Assembly (NCBI GenBank): GCA_964419335.1
Contig: CAYQOX010000004.1
Coordinates: 99,536 to 163,535, forward strand
Length of the DNA stretch: 64,000 nt
Reading direction: 5' to 3'
From: CAYQOX01 sp964419335
GTDB taxonomy: Bacteria > Hinthialibacterota > Hinthialibacteria > Hinthialibacterales > Hinthialibacteraceae
Positions 8,213-17,226 of the stretch are shown in pieces (position 1 is the first letter of the stretch; each line of letters opens with the position of its first letter). A program made the position numbers and the translations under genes. The notes beneath the pieces are model-generated. The model worked only from the letters and a program-made list of their open reading frames with translations, was not told the DNA's origin and did not search any database.

Positions 8213-8581
8213 ATGACATCGTTGAATCAAGACTCCTATCCTGAATTGACAAATCCTGAATTTCGGGAAATGTTGGCCGAAAGAATTCGTGCGCTTGGTG
8301 AAGCAACCCGCATTCAGCTACTTCATCATCTAATGGAGAAAGAGTGCTCGGTGAATGAATTAACAAAAGTGGTTGGCAAAAGCCAAGCCACGGTTTCAAA
8401 ACATTTGTCCATTCTTCACCGGCATGGGTTTATCCAACAACGGAAAGTGGGGGTGCAAACATTTTATTCTGTAGCCCATGAAGGACTGCAGGATTTTTGT
8501 GAGTTCATGTGCAAATCGATGAAAGAACATTTACAGCACATCCAAGAGCGTGCCTATCTTTCCCAATATGCCAATTCATAA
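8213..8581 (+). CDS. ArsR-family winged-helix transcriptional regulator
   Basis: The 122-residue product is one winged helix-turn-helix domain. It contains AERIRALGEATRIQLLHHL and then CSVNELTKVVGKSQATVSKH followed by LSILHRHGFIQQRKVGVQ. This is the ArsR pattern: dimer helix, recognition helix with SxxTVSKHL, and beta wing. The metal-sensing ELCVCD motif in helix 3 is absent (ECSVNEL has one Cys), and a further Cys pair (CEFMC) lies near the C-terminus. The signal could be thiol/metal-based at the C-terminal cysteines or unrelated to metals. The gene stands alone between a toxin-antitoxin relic and convergent leuB, so its target is unknown; autoregulation is common in the family. Confidence 0.9.
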   Translation: MTSLNQDSYPELTNPEFREMLAERIRALGEATRIQLLHHLMEKECSVNELTKVVGKSQATVSKHLSILHRHGFIQQRKVGVQTFYSVAHEGLQDFCEFMCKSMKEHLQHIQERAYLSQYANS

Positions 8582-8722
8582 AACGTACTAATCTGATCTA
8601 TGTAGTAAATCTTTAAGACTGAAAACGAATTGTGTGGGGGGGGTAGTTTATTTTATCTTTTAGATAAACTTGCTCAACATTATTCCTCTTTAGAACTGGC
8701 TACTCGGTTAAGTAAATTACGA

Positions 8723-8746
8723 AGGCCTGCCGAGTCCGGCAGGCCT
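8723..8746. repeat. 10-bp perfect inverted repeat downstream of arsR and leuB
   Basis: AGGCCTGCCG and CGGCAGGCCT flank the four bases AGTC. The hairpin lies between the convergent ends of arsR (8581) and leuB (8787). Neither side has a clear T tract, so it may be a weak bidirectional terminator or an RNA-end stabilising stem. Confidence 0.6.
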
Positions 8747-8786
8747 ATAATGTATGTGAGTATCCATACACATTAGAAAGCAAGGA

Positions 8787-9866
8787 TTACATGTTTTGAA
8801 TGCGTTGGGCGATATCATCGCCAATCTTAGAGGTCGAGTATCCCGCTTCCTGAATATGTTTCACAGAAAGACCAGCCAAGGCTCCGCTGGCGAGGAAATC
8901 GGAGAGGGCCTGATCCATCATGGTCGCAGCCTTGGTTTCGCCCAGATGCTCGAGCATCATTTGCCCCGCACTGATGCATGCGATCGGATTAATAAGGTTC
9001 TGGCCGGTGTATTTGGGGGCTGAACCGCCAATAGGTTCGAACATTGAAGTGCCTTCGGGGTTAATATTCCCACCAGCGGCGACCCCCATCCCACCTTGGA
9101 CCATGGCACCGAGATCGGTAATAATATCGCCGAACATATTCCCGGTGACGATTACATCAAACCACTCGGGATTTTTGACCATCCACATGGTGATGGCGTC
9201 CACGTGGGCATAATCGCGGCTGATCTCAGGATAATGTTTTTCTCCCATTTCGTGAAAAGCGCGTTCCCAAAGATCATAGACGTAGGTCAATACGTTCGTT
9301 TTACCACATAGGGTAAGCGTTTTTTCTTTATTACGCTTTTTGGTATATTCGAAAGCATATTTCAAGCAGCGATCAACATCAAAGCGAGTATAAATCATTT
9401 CCTGAACGGCGACTTCGTTGGGCGTTCCTTTTTTCACGATACCACCATTGCCGGTATAAAGACCCGCGCTATTTTCACGAACGACCACAAAATCAATATC
9501 TTCAGGACCTTTATCCTTGACCGGAGTCCAAACCCCGGGATAGAGTTTGACCGGGCGCAGGTTGATGTATTGATCCAACTCGAAGCGAGCCTTCAGCAAT
9601 ATTCCTTTTTCCAAAATGCCCGGTTTGACATCGGGATGTCCGATCGCCCCCAAATAGATGGCATCGAATTGGCGAAGTTCATCTACGGCGCTGTCGGGAA
9701 GGGTTTCCCCGGTTCTCATGTAGCGTTCACCACCGAAATCAAACTCAGTGTACTCGCATTTGAAACCTACTTTTTGCTCTAACACCCGTAGAATCTTTAC
9801 CCCTTCACGGATGACCTCAGGTCCAGTTCCATCACCGCCGAGGATTGCGATTTTGTACGTATTCAT
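8787..9866 (-). CDS. leuB: 3-isopropylmalate dehydrogenase
   Basis: The 359-residue protein is a beta-decarboxylating dehydrogenase. It starts IAILGGDGTGPEVI and has FVVVRENSAGLYTG. The metal-binding aspartates lie in VTGNMFGDIITDLGA, and the nucleotide-binding segment is MFEPIGGSAPKYTGQN. It should oxidise 3-isopropylmalate with NAD+ to 2-oxoisocaproate (leucine biosynthesis) in the cytoplasm. Related isocitrate, homoisocitrate and tartrate dehydrogenases share this fold. The sequence is of the bacterial type called LeuB in many uncultured groups, but substrate specificity is not proven, and no leuA/C/D lies nearby. An AGG-rich ribosome site precedes the ATG. Confidence 0.85.
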   Translation of the reverse strand: MNTYKIAILGGDGTGPEVIREGVKILRVLEQKVGFKCEYTEFDFGGERYMRTGETLPDSAVDELRQFDAIYLGAIGHPDVKPGILEKGILLKARFELDQYINLRPVKLYPGVWTPVKDKGPEDIDFVVVRENSAGLYTGNGGIVKKGTPNEVAVQEMIYTRFDVDRCLKYAFEYTKKRNKEKTLTLCGKTNVLTYVYDLWERAFHEMGEKHYPEISRDYAHVDAITMWMVKNPEWFDVIVTGNMFGDIITDLGAMVQGGMGVAAGGNINPEGTSMFEPIGGSAPKYTGQNLINPIACISAGQMMLEHLGETKAATMMDQALSDFLASGALAGLSVKHIQEAGYSTSKIGDDIAQRIQNM

Positions 9867-10094
9867 GAAGACCTCCCTATGGTTAATCTTGGCTCTTGAT
9901 TGTTCTTGTAGAACAAAATTCTATTATTTAATGGTTCAGGCACGCTAATCCTTGCCTCGAGTAAGGGCTATAAAATAAAGAAAAATGATCGACAAACTAA
10001 ATATGTGAAGCCTGAACTAAGGAAGATTGGACGGTTTTGAAAAAAAATCAAGATGCGTAGACCTCTTTCGATAAATTTTTATACTGAACGTGAA

Positions 10095-11279
10095 TTATGA
10101 ATTCTCTTGCTCAGGGTTTTCTAATTGAGCAACGCGCATTTCGCGAGGACACTCATCATCTTTCATTTGGAATGCGTATTCATAGAGTTTTTCGTACTGA
10201 GCCGTGATAAGATCGACTTGAAAATGATCCAAAATCCGACGGCGAGCGGCGTTGCCAATTTTTCTTTGTAAATCATTGTTGGTAAGAATTGTAATGGCCG
10301 CTTCGGCGAAACTTTGAATACATCCAACCGGCACGAGGAACCCCGTAACGCCATCCTCAACCACCTCGGGAACCCCGCCGATTCGGGATGCCACCACAGG
10401 AACTTCGCTGGCCATAGCTTCGGCGATGGTCATACCAAACGATTCAGATTCAGAAGTAGAAATAAGGAGATCAGCCTGGCGCAATACGGCGGCGACATTG
10501 GGTTGCGGTCCGAGAAATTCGACTTTGTCTATCAAGCCCAGGTGCTTGGCAAGCATTTCGGCGGCATGGCGTTCAGGGCCGTCACCAACCAACAATAGTC
10601 GTGAAGGGATAGCCGATGAAACCAGGTCGAAGACTTTAATCACATCTTCGACTCGCTTCACCGGGCGAAAATTGCTCACATGGACAAGAGTTTTCTCCCA
10701 GCGTGAAGATCGTTTCTCTTCTGGCAACGGTTTGAACACATTCGTATCGATGGGATTGTAGATGACATGAATGTCACGATGGATCTCAAATTGTTTTAAC
10801 GTGGCTTCTTTTAAATAATGGCTAACCGCCGTGACGATATTGCTAGAATCAATGCTAAATTCAACCACAGGTTTGTAAGACGGCATTTGCCCCACGAGTT
10901 CAGTATCGGTGCCATGGAGCGTGGTAACCACTTTCAACCGATTTTCGCCGCAGCTACAAAGCATCTGCTTCGCTAACAAGGCAGAAGTCGAATGGGGAAC
11001 CGCGTAATGAACATGGAGAATATCGAATGGATTCGATTTCGCCGTTTCATAAATCGCGGAGGCCAAGGCTAAAGTATAAGGGGGAAAACGAAACAAGGGA
11101 TAGATAGGAACATTGACATGATGGAAGTTGAATTGGCCCGTGACCCCCTCTAATTTTTTGGGAAGATCATAACTAAAGAAATGAATATCATGTCCCCGGT
11201 GTGAAAGCGATGTGCCGAGTTCGGTAGCGACGATGCCGCTGCCACCAATCGAGGGATAACATACAATTCCGATTTTCAT
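10095..11279 (-). CDS. bshA: N-acetyl-alpha-D-glucosaminyl L-malate synthase (BshA-like GT4 glycosyltransferase)
   Basis: The protein has 394 residues and a GT-B fold. Its N-terminus KIGIVCYPSIGGSGIVATEL and the segment PLFRFPPYTLALAS, followed by DILHVHYAVPHSTSA, are distinctive of BshA. BshA transfers GlcNAc from UDP-GlcNAc to L-malate, the first step of bacillithiol synthesis. The donor-site ESESFGMTIAEAMASEVPVV and the EAMA..PVVAS..GG motif of GT4 enzymes are intact. BshB and BshC are not in the window. If the pathway is complete elsewhere, bacillithiol would be the main low-molecular-weight thiol, in keeping with the thiol-redox genes at 50-54 kb. The gene is monocistronic, flanked by intergenic gaps of 139 and 228 bases. 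Confidence 0.87.
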   Translation of the reverse strand: MKIGIVCYPSIGGSGIVATELGTSLSHRGHDIHFFSYDLPKKLEGVTGQFNFHHVNVPIYPLFRFPPYTLALASAIYETAKSNPFDILHVHYAVPHSTSALLAKQMLCSCGENRLKVVTTLHGTDTELVGQMPSYKPVVEFSIDSSNIVTAVSHYLKEATLKQFEIHRDIHVIYNPIDTNVFKPLPEEKRSSRWEKTLVHVSNFRPVKRVEDVIKVFDLVSSAIPSRLLLVGDGPERHAAEMLAKHLGLIDKVEFLGPQPNVAAVLRQADLLISTSESESFGMTIAEAMASEVPVVASRIGGVPEVVEDGVTGFLVPVGCIQSFAEAAITILTNNDLQRKIGNAARRRILDHFQVDLITAQYEKLYEYAFQMKDDECPREMRVAQLENPEQENS

Positions 11280-11365
11280 AAATAACCTTTATCAATTCAA
11301 AGATTCTTACAAAGTAATTTTTATCTTTATGTTTCCAACCTTATTACAATACCTTCTTTATAATA

Positions 11366-11392
11366 AAACAAGGAGCGGAAAAACTCCGCTCC
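11366..11392 (-). terminator. Terminator of the Tat-exported Gfo/Idh/MocA pair
   Basis: GGAGCGGA and TCCGCTCC form an 8-bp stem around AAAAC. In minus-strand sense the stem is followed by TTGTTTTATTA. It lies 27 bases beyond the stop at 11419. Confidence 0.8.
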
Positions 11393-11418
11393 CTGCAGTA
11401 TAAAAAAAAGATGGCTTC

Positions 11419-12567
11419 TTATGTCGTCGAGCCCAGTTCCTCCCAAGTCACCATCGAAGGTTCGAAAGATTTGGTTTTGCGTTTGTACATGGCTTTGCGT
11501 CCCATAAGTGACATGAGGGTCGAAATACGGCCGGTTTCTTCGTTGCTAAGCGGTTTTTCGTTGTTGTGAATGTGAGTAATAAAAGCCTCGAGTTCGTGAG
11601 GGGTTCCGTAGTTCCAACTGGGAGCACTTTCGCCGAGTTGTTCGACCTCGCCCATTTCCGGACGGGGATATTTCACGCTTTTGACAATATCGACTCCACC
11701 GCTTTGACCGTAAACCCACAGTTTCTCGCCGGTAAATTGTTCTGGGCAATAGAAGAGATGGGTATACGAACACGTAACATCACCGGGAAACTCAAACATA
11801 ACCGCGGAATGATCTTCAGAATGATGTTCGGGAGGCGTACTGATGGCACGGGTTATGCACCCCATAGCGCAGCATCGGAGCGGATGCTGTCCTTTCATGA
11901 CCCATTGCATCACATCCATATGATGACAGGCTTGTTCAACCAACTCGCCGCCGGACATATCTACATTGGCGACCCAACCTCCAACCGACCAGGTCCAATG
12001 CCATTGACCTTGTAAGAAAGTAACATCGCCGATGATGCCCTCATGTACGGCACTGACGGCATCTTGGATGCCGGGAGCATAACGCCGTTGAAAACCGACC
12101 TGATAAATACCTTTGGCTTCACGGGCCGCTTTGACGATAGCGTCGACCTTCTCGACAGTACAATCCATCGGTTTTTCACTGAAGCAATGCAGACCAGCCT
12201 CCAATACGGGAACTACACATTGAGCATGATTGCCCACTTCCGTGGCGACAATACAGGCATCGAGATTTTCCTTTTCCAACATTTGGCGGAAATCGTTGTA
12301 CCGCTTCGTCGCGGGAGTGTATTGTTCGCAGTAACGCATGGCTTGATCAAGGCGCTCATCGCGTATGTCGCATAGAGCCGCTATGCGGTGACCTGCTATG
12401 TTGGATAATGTGCGTAGCAGGGCTTGGCCTCGACCGCCCGTACCGATCATCGCGAGAACGATTTTATCATTTGCACCAAAAACTCGTTTTGGAAGGCCTA
12501 TCGCCAGGGCGGAAGCGGCACCGGTGGTATGGACAAACTTTCTACGGGAAATATGTTGATTGGACAT
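11419..12567 (-). CDS. Tat-exported Gfo/Idh/MocA-family oxidoreductase
   Basis: The 382-residue protein starts with a twin-arginine leader (SRRKFVHTTGAASALAIGL, cleavage near the FGAND segment). A Rossmann domain follows (VLAMIGTGGRGQALL) with the EKP catalytic-lysine motif in FSEKPMDCTVEKVD. The C-terminal alpha/beta domain has SGGELVEQACHHMDVMQWVM, matching the GGxxxxxxxHxxD substrate site. Such proteins oxidise or epimerise sugars and inositols using bound NAD(P), and Tat export suggests it folds with cofactor before export, as in glucose-fructose oxidoreductase. It follows a paralogue by 29 bases and is probably co-transcribed, ending at the terminator at 11366. The substrate is unknown. 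Confidence 0.9.
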   Translation of the reverse strand: MSNQHISRRKFVHTTGAASALAIGLPKRVFGANDKIVLAMIGTGGRGQALLRTLSNIAGHRIAALCDIRDERLDQAMRYCEQYTPATKRYNDFRQMLEKENLDACIVATEVGNHAQCVVPVLEAGLHCFSEKPMDCTVEKVDAIVKAAREAKGIYQVGFQRRYAPGIQDAVSAVHEGIIGDVTFLQGQWHWTWSVGGWVANVDMSGGELVEQACHHMDVMQWVMKGQHPLRCCAMGCITRAISTPPEHHSEDHSAVMFEFPGDVTCSYTHLFYCPEQFTGEKLWVYGQSGGVDIVKSVKYPRPEMGEVEQLGESAPSWNYGTPHELEAFITHIHNNEKPLSNEETGRISTLMSLMGRKAMYKRKTKSFEPSMVTWEELGSTT

Positions 12568-12596
12568 TATTGATCCTCCATTTATTTAATTCAATT

Positions 12597-13748
12597 TCAT
12601 GTGGTAGAGCCAAGGTCTTCCCAAGTGATGAGTGAAGGTTCAAACTCGGCCTGTTTCCAGTTATACATCGCTTCTCCGCCCATAATGCCCATAAGTGTAG
12701 AGCGCCGGCCAACTTCAACATCGGCGCGTGGGATTTCGTTGTTGCGAATATGGCGTGCGAAGGCTTCGAGTTCTTCGTAGGTACCATCATCCCAAGTGGA
12801 GACCGCTTCATGCAAGCGCTTGGGTTCTCCTTGTTCAGGACGGGGGTAAAACATACCGGCGGGAAGATCGATGCCGCCCTTTTCACCATAAACCCACAGT
12901 TTTTCGCCCGTGAAGGGTTCGGGACAATTCATCAAGTGGGTATAAGAGAAGACGATATCTTCTGGAAATTCATACATGACCATGGAATGATCCTCAGCGC
13001 AATGCTTGGGTGGATTTTCGCGGCTTTGGGTACTTTGAGCCATGGCGGAACAATGGAGGGGGTATTGTCCCTGCATAACCCACATCATCGCATCGACGTG
13101 ATGACAGGCTTGAGCGTGGAACCAGGTACCGGCAATTTCCATATTGGTGTAACGTCCACCAACGCCGCCCGTCCACTGCCACATCCCTTGGAGAAAATGA
13201 ACCTCGCCCAATTCACCGCTATGGATGAAGTCCATGCATTTCTGGAACGTAGGAACATAGTGGCGTTGGAAGCCTATTTGATAAATCCCCTTGGCCGCCC
13301 GGGCAGCACGCACCACCTGGTCGACTCTTTCCACCGTGATATCCATGGGTTTCTCGCTGAAACAATGCAAACCGGCTTCCAGCACCGGCACTACACACTT
13401 GGCATGATTGGCTTCTTCGGTCGCGACGATGCAAGCGTCCAAATTTTCATTTTGAAGCATCTCGCGGAAGTTGATGTACTGTGTAGGTGTGGGTTTGTAC
13501 TGCTCACAAACATTGGCAGCGATTGCCATAGCCTCGGGTCGTAAATCGCATAGAGAGACGACATGGAAATCGGAGATATTTGTGATCGCTTTGAGCAATC
13601 GAGTTCCCCGCCCTCCACAACCGATCACGCCCAGGTTAATTTTGTCGTTGGCGCCCCGTGCGCGGCGGGTTGAACTCACGGCAAGGCTTATAGCAGGTAT
13701 GACTGCCGAGGCGCGAAAGGCTCGGCGTCGAAGATGATTTCGCACCAT
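12597..13748 (-). CDS. Tat-exported Gfo/Idh/MocA-family oxidoreductase (paralogue)
   Basis: The ATG at 13748 is preceded by a GGGGG ribosome site and gives 383 residues; an in-frame TTG upstream at 13772 is less likely. The leader has RRRAFRAS and a hydrophobic segment ending near RARGAND, a Tat signal with a slightly unusual motif. The Rossmann motif is LGVIGCGGRGTRLL, the catalytic motif is FSEKPMDITVERVD, and the substrate-site segment is AQACHHVDAMMWVM. The protein is closely similar to the gene after it over the whole length, so this is a tandem duplication whose copies may act on related sugars or form a hetero-oligomer. Members of this subgroup are abundant in Planctomycetes-like genomes and mostly uncharacterised. 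Confidence 0.9.
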   Translation of the reverse strand: MVRNHLRRRAFRASAVIPAISLAVSSTRRARGANDKINLGVIGCGGRGTRLLKAITNISDFHVVSLCDLRPEAMAIAANVCEQYKPTPTQYINFREMLQNENLDACIVATEEANHAKCVVPVLEAGLHCFSEKPMDITVERVDQVVRAARAAKGIYQIGFQRHYVPTFQKCMDFIHSGELGEVHFLQGMWQWTGGVGGRYTNMEIAGTWFHAQACHHVDAMMWVMQGQYPLHCSAMAQSTQSRENPPKHCAEDHSMVMYEFPEDIVFSYTHLMNCPEPFTGEKLWVYGEKGGIDLPAGMFYPRPEQGEPKRLHEAVSTWDDGTYEELEAFARHIRNNEIPRADVEVGRRSTLMGIMGGEAMYNWKQAEFEPSLITWEDLGSTT

Positions 13749-13946
13749 TGATTTTACCCCCAGTTTTTTCAATCTAAATTCACTTTCTTTGATGATCTAA
13801 AAAAGAGTGCCCCGCGTCAAGCGGATTAAACCATGATTTGGCTTATTAAAACAGAATAGAGATGAAAAAGAATCGTTTTATCTTGACGAACCAGGGTATG
13901 AAGGTAAAAGTATTCGTAAAACAATTCATTGTATTGGTGATTGATC

Positions 13947-15230
13947 ATGGTAACCACGAATTTACCCCAAATAGACAATGTCGAAGCGTATGTAGATCAA
14001 ATCGCAGAAGAGGCACGTGAGGCTTCCCGGGTACTAACCCGGCTTTCTTCGGATAAGAAAAACCAGGTGCTTATTGAGGCTGCGCGCCGGATTCGCGATC
14101 AAAAAGAAACCATCCAAAAACAAAATCAATTGGATCTGGACGCGGGAAAAGAAAATGGGTTGAGCAAGGCCATGCTCGACCGGCTTGAGTTGAACGATAA
14201 GCGCTTAGAAGGCATCGCGACCATGCTCGAAGAAGTCGCGGCTCTGCCCGATCCAGTAGGCGAGATCACTCAGATGCGAGTTCGTCCCAACGGATTGCAA
14301 GTGGGACAAATGCGAGTGCCGCTGGGCGTAGTAGGTTTGATTTATGAATCTCGTCCCAATGTGACCGCCGATGCGGCGGCCTTGTGTTTGAAATCAGGAA
14401 ATTCAGTTTTGCTACGGGGAGGCAAAGAAGCAATCCACTCCAATATGGCGCTAGCACACATTCTCCAAGCAACCCTGACCGATTGTGGACTCCCCAAAGC
14501 CGCAGTATCGTTCGTGGAAACCACGGATCGGGAAGCAGTGAAATATATGTGTCGTCTTAAAGGGAAAGTGGATGTGATTATTCCCCGCGGGGGTAAATCA
14601 CTGATTGAAGCGGTGGTCGATATGGCCACGATCCCGGTGTTGAAACATTATGACGGCAATTGTCATGTATATGTGGATAAGAATGCCGATCCAGAGTTGG
14701 CGCATAAGATATGTATCAACGCAAAACTTCAACGTTCCGGAGTCTGTAATGCGGCGGAGACTTTTTTGATTCATCAAGAGATGGCCGGGGATTTTCTTAA
14801 GCGATTAATTGCAGATTTGCAAAAGCATGAAGTGGAAATCCGAGGCTGTGAAAAAACCATGAACGTCAATGCGAATATCAAGGCCGCTACGGAAAAAGAC
14901 TGGTATGAGGAATACCTCGATTTGATCATTGCGGTTAAGATCGTGGAAAACTTGGATGAAGCGCTCGACCATTTGGACAAATATTCCTCGAATCACACCG
15001 ATGCCATTGTGACCGATAACTATTTCACGGCGCAGCGTTTCTTACGAGAAGTGGATTCTTCCTCAGTGATGGTGAATGCTTCCACCCGCTTTTCCGATGG
15101 CGGGCAGTACGGCCTGGGCGCAGAGATGGGAATTTCCACGGATAAATTGCACGCCCGCGGTCCCATGGGATTGGTTGAGTTAACATGTAAAAAATTCGTA
15201 GTACTGGGTGAAGGCCATATTCGCGAATAG
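13947..15230 (+). CDS. proA: Glutamate-5-semialdehyde dehydrogenase (gamma-glutamyl phosphate reductase)
   Basis: The 427-residue protein has the full ProA signature. PLGVVGLIYESRPNVTADA lies near residue 115, and LCLKSGNSVLLRGGKEA follows. The catalytic cysteine is in LQRSGVCNAAETFL. The C-terminus contains YGLGAEMGISTDKLHARGP, followed by MGLVELT. It reduces gamma-glutamyl phosphate to glutamate semialdehyde with NADPH in proline biosynthesis. ATG 13947 is preferred over the TTG two codons upstream. proB is not adjacent. nadD follows at once, its start lying at or just past the proA stop, an arrangement seen in many bacteria (proA-nadD), so the two are probably co-transcribed. Confidence 0.95.
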   Translation: MVTTNLPQIDNVEAYVDQIAEEAREASRVLTRLSSDKKNQVLIEAARRIRDQKETIQKQNQLDLDAGKENGLSKAMLDRLELNDKRLEGIATMLEEVAALPDPVGEITQMRVRPNGLQVGQMRVPLGVVGLIYESRPNVTADAAALCLKSGNSVLLRGGKEAIHSNMALAHILQATLTDCGLPKAAVSFVETTDREAVKYMCRLKGKVDVIIPRGGKSLIEAVVDMATIPVLKHYDGNCHVYVDKNADPELAHKICINAKLQRSGVCNAAETFLIHQEMAGDFLKRLIADLQKHEVEIRGCEKTMNVNANIKAATEKDWYEEYLDLIIAVKIVENLDEALDHLDKYSSNHTDAIVTDNYFTAQRFLREVDSSSVMVNASTRFSDGGQYGLGAEMGISTDKLHARGPMGLVELTCKKFVVLGEGHIRE

Positions 15231-15249
15231 GAGAAGTGAACACAACATC

Positions 15250-15855
15250 GTGAAAGAGAGAAATCAACAAATTGGCTTTTATGGGGGCGGTTTTGATCCT
15301 GTTCATACCGCCCATTTGATTTTAGCGGAAACAGCGTTGGAATCGATTCCCCTGGATAAGATCATATTCATGCCCTCGGGAGGAGTCGCGCATTATAAGG
15401 ATGAATCCAATGTCGCCAGCGGAGCCGACCGGTTGGAAATGCTGCGTTTAGCCATTGGAGAGCATGATCGATTGGTCATTAGTTCCTATGAAATCGATCA
15501 GCAAAGGTTCTGCTATACCATTAATACAATGCGGTATCTCCGAGATGAAGTCTATTACGATGCAGAGATCTTTTTACTAGCGGGAGGAGATTGGATAGAT
15601 AAGATTCCTACTTGGAAAGAAGGGGAACAGTTGATGCGAGAGTTTCCTATTGCGATTTTCTCACGCCCGGGTTTTCAGCATAAAGAAGGTGTAGAAAAGA
15701 ATGGAGAAAGAGAAATTCATTACATTGATATGCCGCTCATGGAAATATCTTCTTCCAACTTACGCGAGAGACGCAGAAAAGGGCAATCGATCCGCTATCG
15801 AGTGCCGGAAGCGGTATATAACTATATTGAATCGAAGGGCTTGTATTTGAGCTGA
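15250..15855 (+). CDS. nadD: Nicotinate-nucleotide adenylyltransferase
   Basis: The protein has about 201 residues from the GTG at 15250; another in-frame GTG at 15208 would overlap proA by 23 bases. An AGGAG lies at 15229-15233, rather far from 15250, so the start is uncertain. The nucleotidyltransferase motif IGFYGGGFDPVHTAH has the usual GxFDPxHxxH. The C-terminal MEISSSNLRERRRKGQSI is the ISSTxIR-type motif, and the end (VPEAVYNYIESKGLY) is typical of NadD. It adenylates nicotinate mononucleotide in NAD synthesis. It is tightly linked to proA. Confidence 0.93.
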   Translation: MKERNQQIGFYGGGFDPVHTAHLILAETALESIPLDKIIFMPSGGVAHYKDESNVASGADRLEMLRLAIGEHDRLVISSYEIDQQRFCYTINTMRYLRDEVYYDAEIFLLAGGDWIDKIPTWKEGEQLMREFPIAIFSRPGFQHKEGVEKNGEREIHYIDMPLMEISSSNLRERRRKGQSIRYRVPEAVYNYIESKGLYLS

Positions 15856-15864
15856 AATGAGTGG

Positions 15865-17049
15865 TTAGGAGTCCAAGGCGGATTGTTGTTCGATGATGAC
15901 AAGAAAATCTTCTGGGAATTTAATGCCCTGCTCTATGGCTTTGCGGGCATATTTCAAGGCTTCGGCATAGTTCTTCAGTTTTGCGTTGATTAAAGCAAGA
16001 TTGTAAAGCGGTTCATTCATGGTGGGATTTAATTCTAAGGCCTTGAGGTAAGATTGCTTGGCTTTTTGCAGATCATCTTTCTTTTCATGGATAATGCCCA
16101 TATTACAAAGAGCATTAGCGAAATCAGGTTTTAACTTAATGCTTTTTTGAAAACAGGATTGGGCTTTTTCATAATCCTCCAATGCAAGATAAATATTTCC
16201 TAAGTGATAATGGGCCCGGGAGTAATTGGGGGTTTTATCGATAGCACGTTGAAGAAGTTCAATCCCCTCTTCGCTCTCCCCCTGAAAATGGAGAATCATA
16301 CCTAAATAATTAAGCACCACCGGAAATTCTGAATCGTAATGCATAGAACGCCGAAAGGCTTGGACCGACTCATCCAAGCGTTTTTGATTGTAAAAACTCG
16401 TTCCCATTTGAGAGAGAAGTTTAGGAAGTGTTTGTTTGGGTTCGAGAATGTCGTAGGGCATCTTTTCGTAAAAGATAGACAATCCTTCCAATGAATGGAT
16501 GATATAGCCTTTAAGGGTGGTCTCAACAAAACACTCATACGCACCATCGTCATAATGAATTAGGGTATGATCAGGATCATAAATGAAGACCATACGCATC
16601 GGAAGTTCCAGTTCCCAACCAAGGATAAGGTAGAGCATGGTTAAGCGGAAGCAATTTCCTTCACGCTCAAACAGTGTGGTTTCGAAGTGAATGTTTTGCT
16701 CACTCTCTCCGCCATAATGAAACCCCTTTTCTTTGAAGAGGTAGCGTCCCATGGCTTCGAGCTTGGCTACTGCTGATTGATCACCCCGGAGCCGTTGGCG
16801 CAGTTCTTCGACCATGGTTTGGAGTCTTTGGAGAGGCGATTCGGTGTCAAGTTCAGGCGAGGCTTCTTGCACCAAAACCAGAGAAGCGCGGGCTAAATCA
16901 TACCCGGGATGCTCGGAAGTATCAAACGATTCGTAAATAGACTGAAAGCCAGGATTAAGTTCTTGTGCTAAACTGGATAAGGAAAATGAATAAAGGCATG
17001 AAGTAAGGATAATGATGAGGAGATAATGAAAAGAAGAAAAACGTCTCAT
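15865..17049 (-). CDS. Exported transglutaminase-like/TPR protein
   Basis: The protein has 394 residues. A signal peptide (about 1-28, ending SLAQ) leads into a domain at about 60-200 with YLFKEKGFHYGGE and FEREGNCFRLTMLYLILGWE. The GNCxxLTxLY pattern is that of SirB1/transglutaminase-like domains, with Cys as the possible nucleophile and a later IHY histidine. From about residue 210 five to six TPR repeats follow (for example YSRAHYHLGNIYLALEDYEK). It is probably a periplasmic scaffold or a peptidase/transferase-like protein; catalysis is not assured. It is convergent with nadD, 9 bases apart. No clear operon partner is seen. Confidence 0.78.
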   Translation of the reverse strand: MRRFSSFHYLLIIILTSCLYSFSLSSLAQELNPGFQSIYESFDTSEHPGYDLARASLVLVQEASPELDTESPLQRLQTMVEELRQRLRGDQSAVAKLEAMGRYLFKEKGFHYGGESEQNIHFETTLFEREGNCFRLTMLYLILGWELELPMRMVFIYDPDHTLIHYDDGAYECFVETTLKGYIIHSLEGLSIFYEKMPYDILEPKQTLPKLLSQMGTSFYNQKRLDESVQAFRRSMHYDSEFPVVLNYLGMILHFQGESEEGIELLQRAIDKTPNYSRAHYHLGNIYLALEDYEKAQSCFQKSIKLKPDFANALCNMGIIHEKKDDLQKAKQSYLKALELNPTMNEPLYNLALINAKLKNYAEALKYARKAIEQGIKFPEDFLVIIEQQSALDS

Positions 17050-17226
17050 AATAAAACCAGTATCCTCTTATTAATAACGATCACACAGATCTTGAATAAT
17101 ATATCTGATTCTAAATTCCATCGATAGTCAAGAGAAAAAAAATACGCAAATCAACCCTTCTTGTGGTTTTATGTCGCGGATACCATTACAATTTACATAT
17201 ACCAATCTACTTTAGAAAGTCGACTT

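Noticed and set aside
8723..8746. Strong terminator for leuB
   Set aside because: The stem is perfect but no T run follows on either strand; listed as an inverted repeat.
12750..13544. Long open frame on the plus strand opposite a Gfo/Idh/MocA gene
   Set aside because: The minus-strand gene is a clear family member across the whole span; the antisense frame has no recognisable motif or ribosome site and arises from codon bias.
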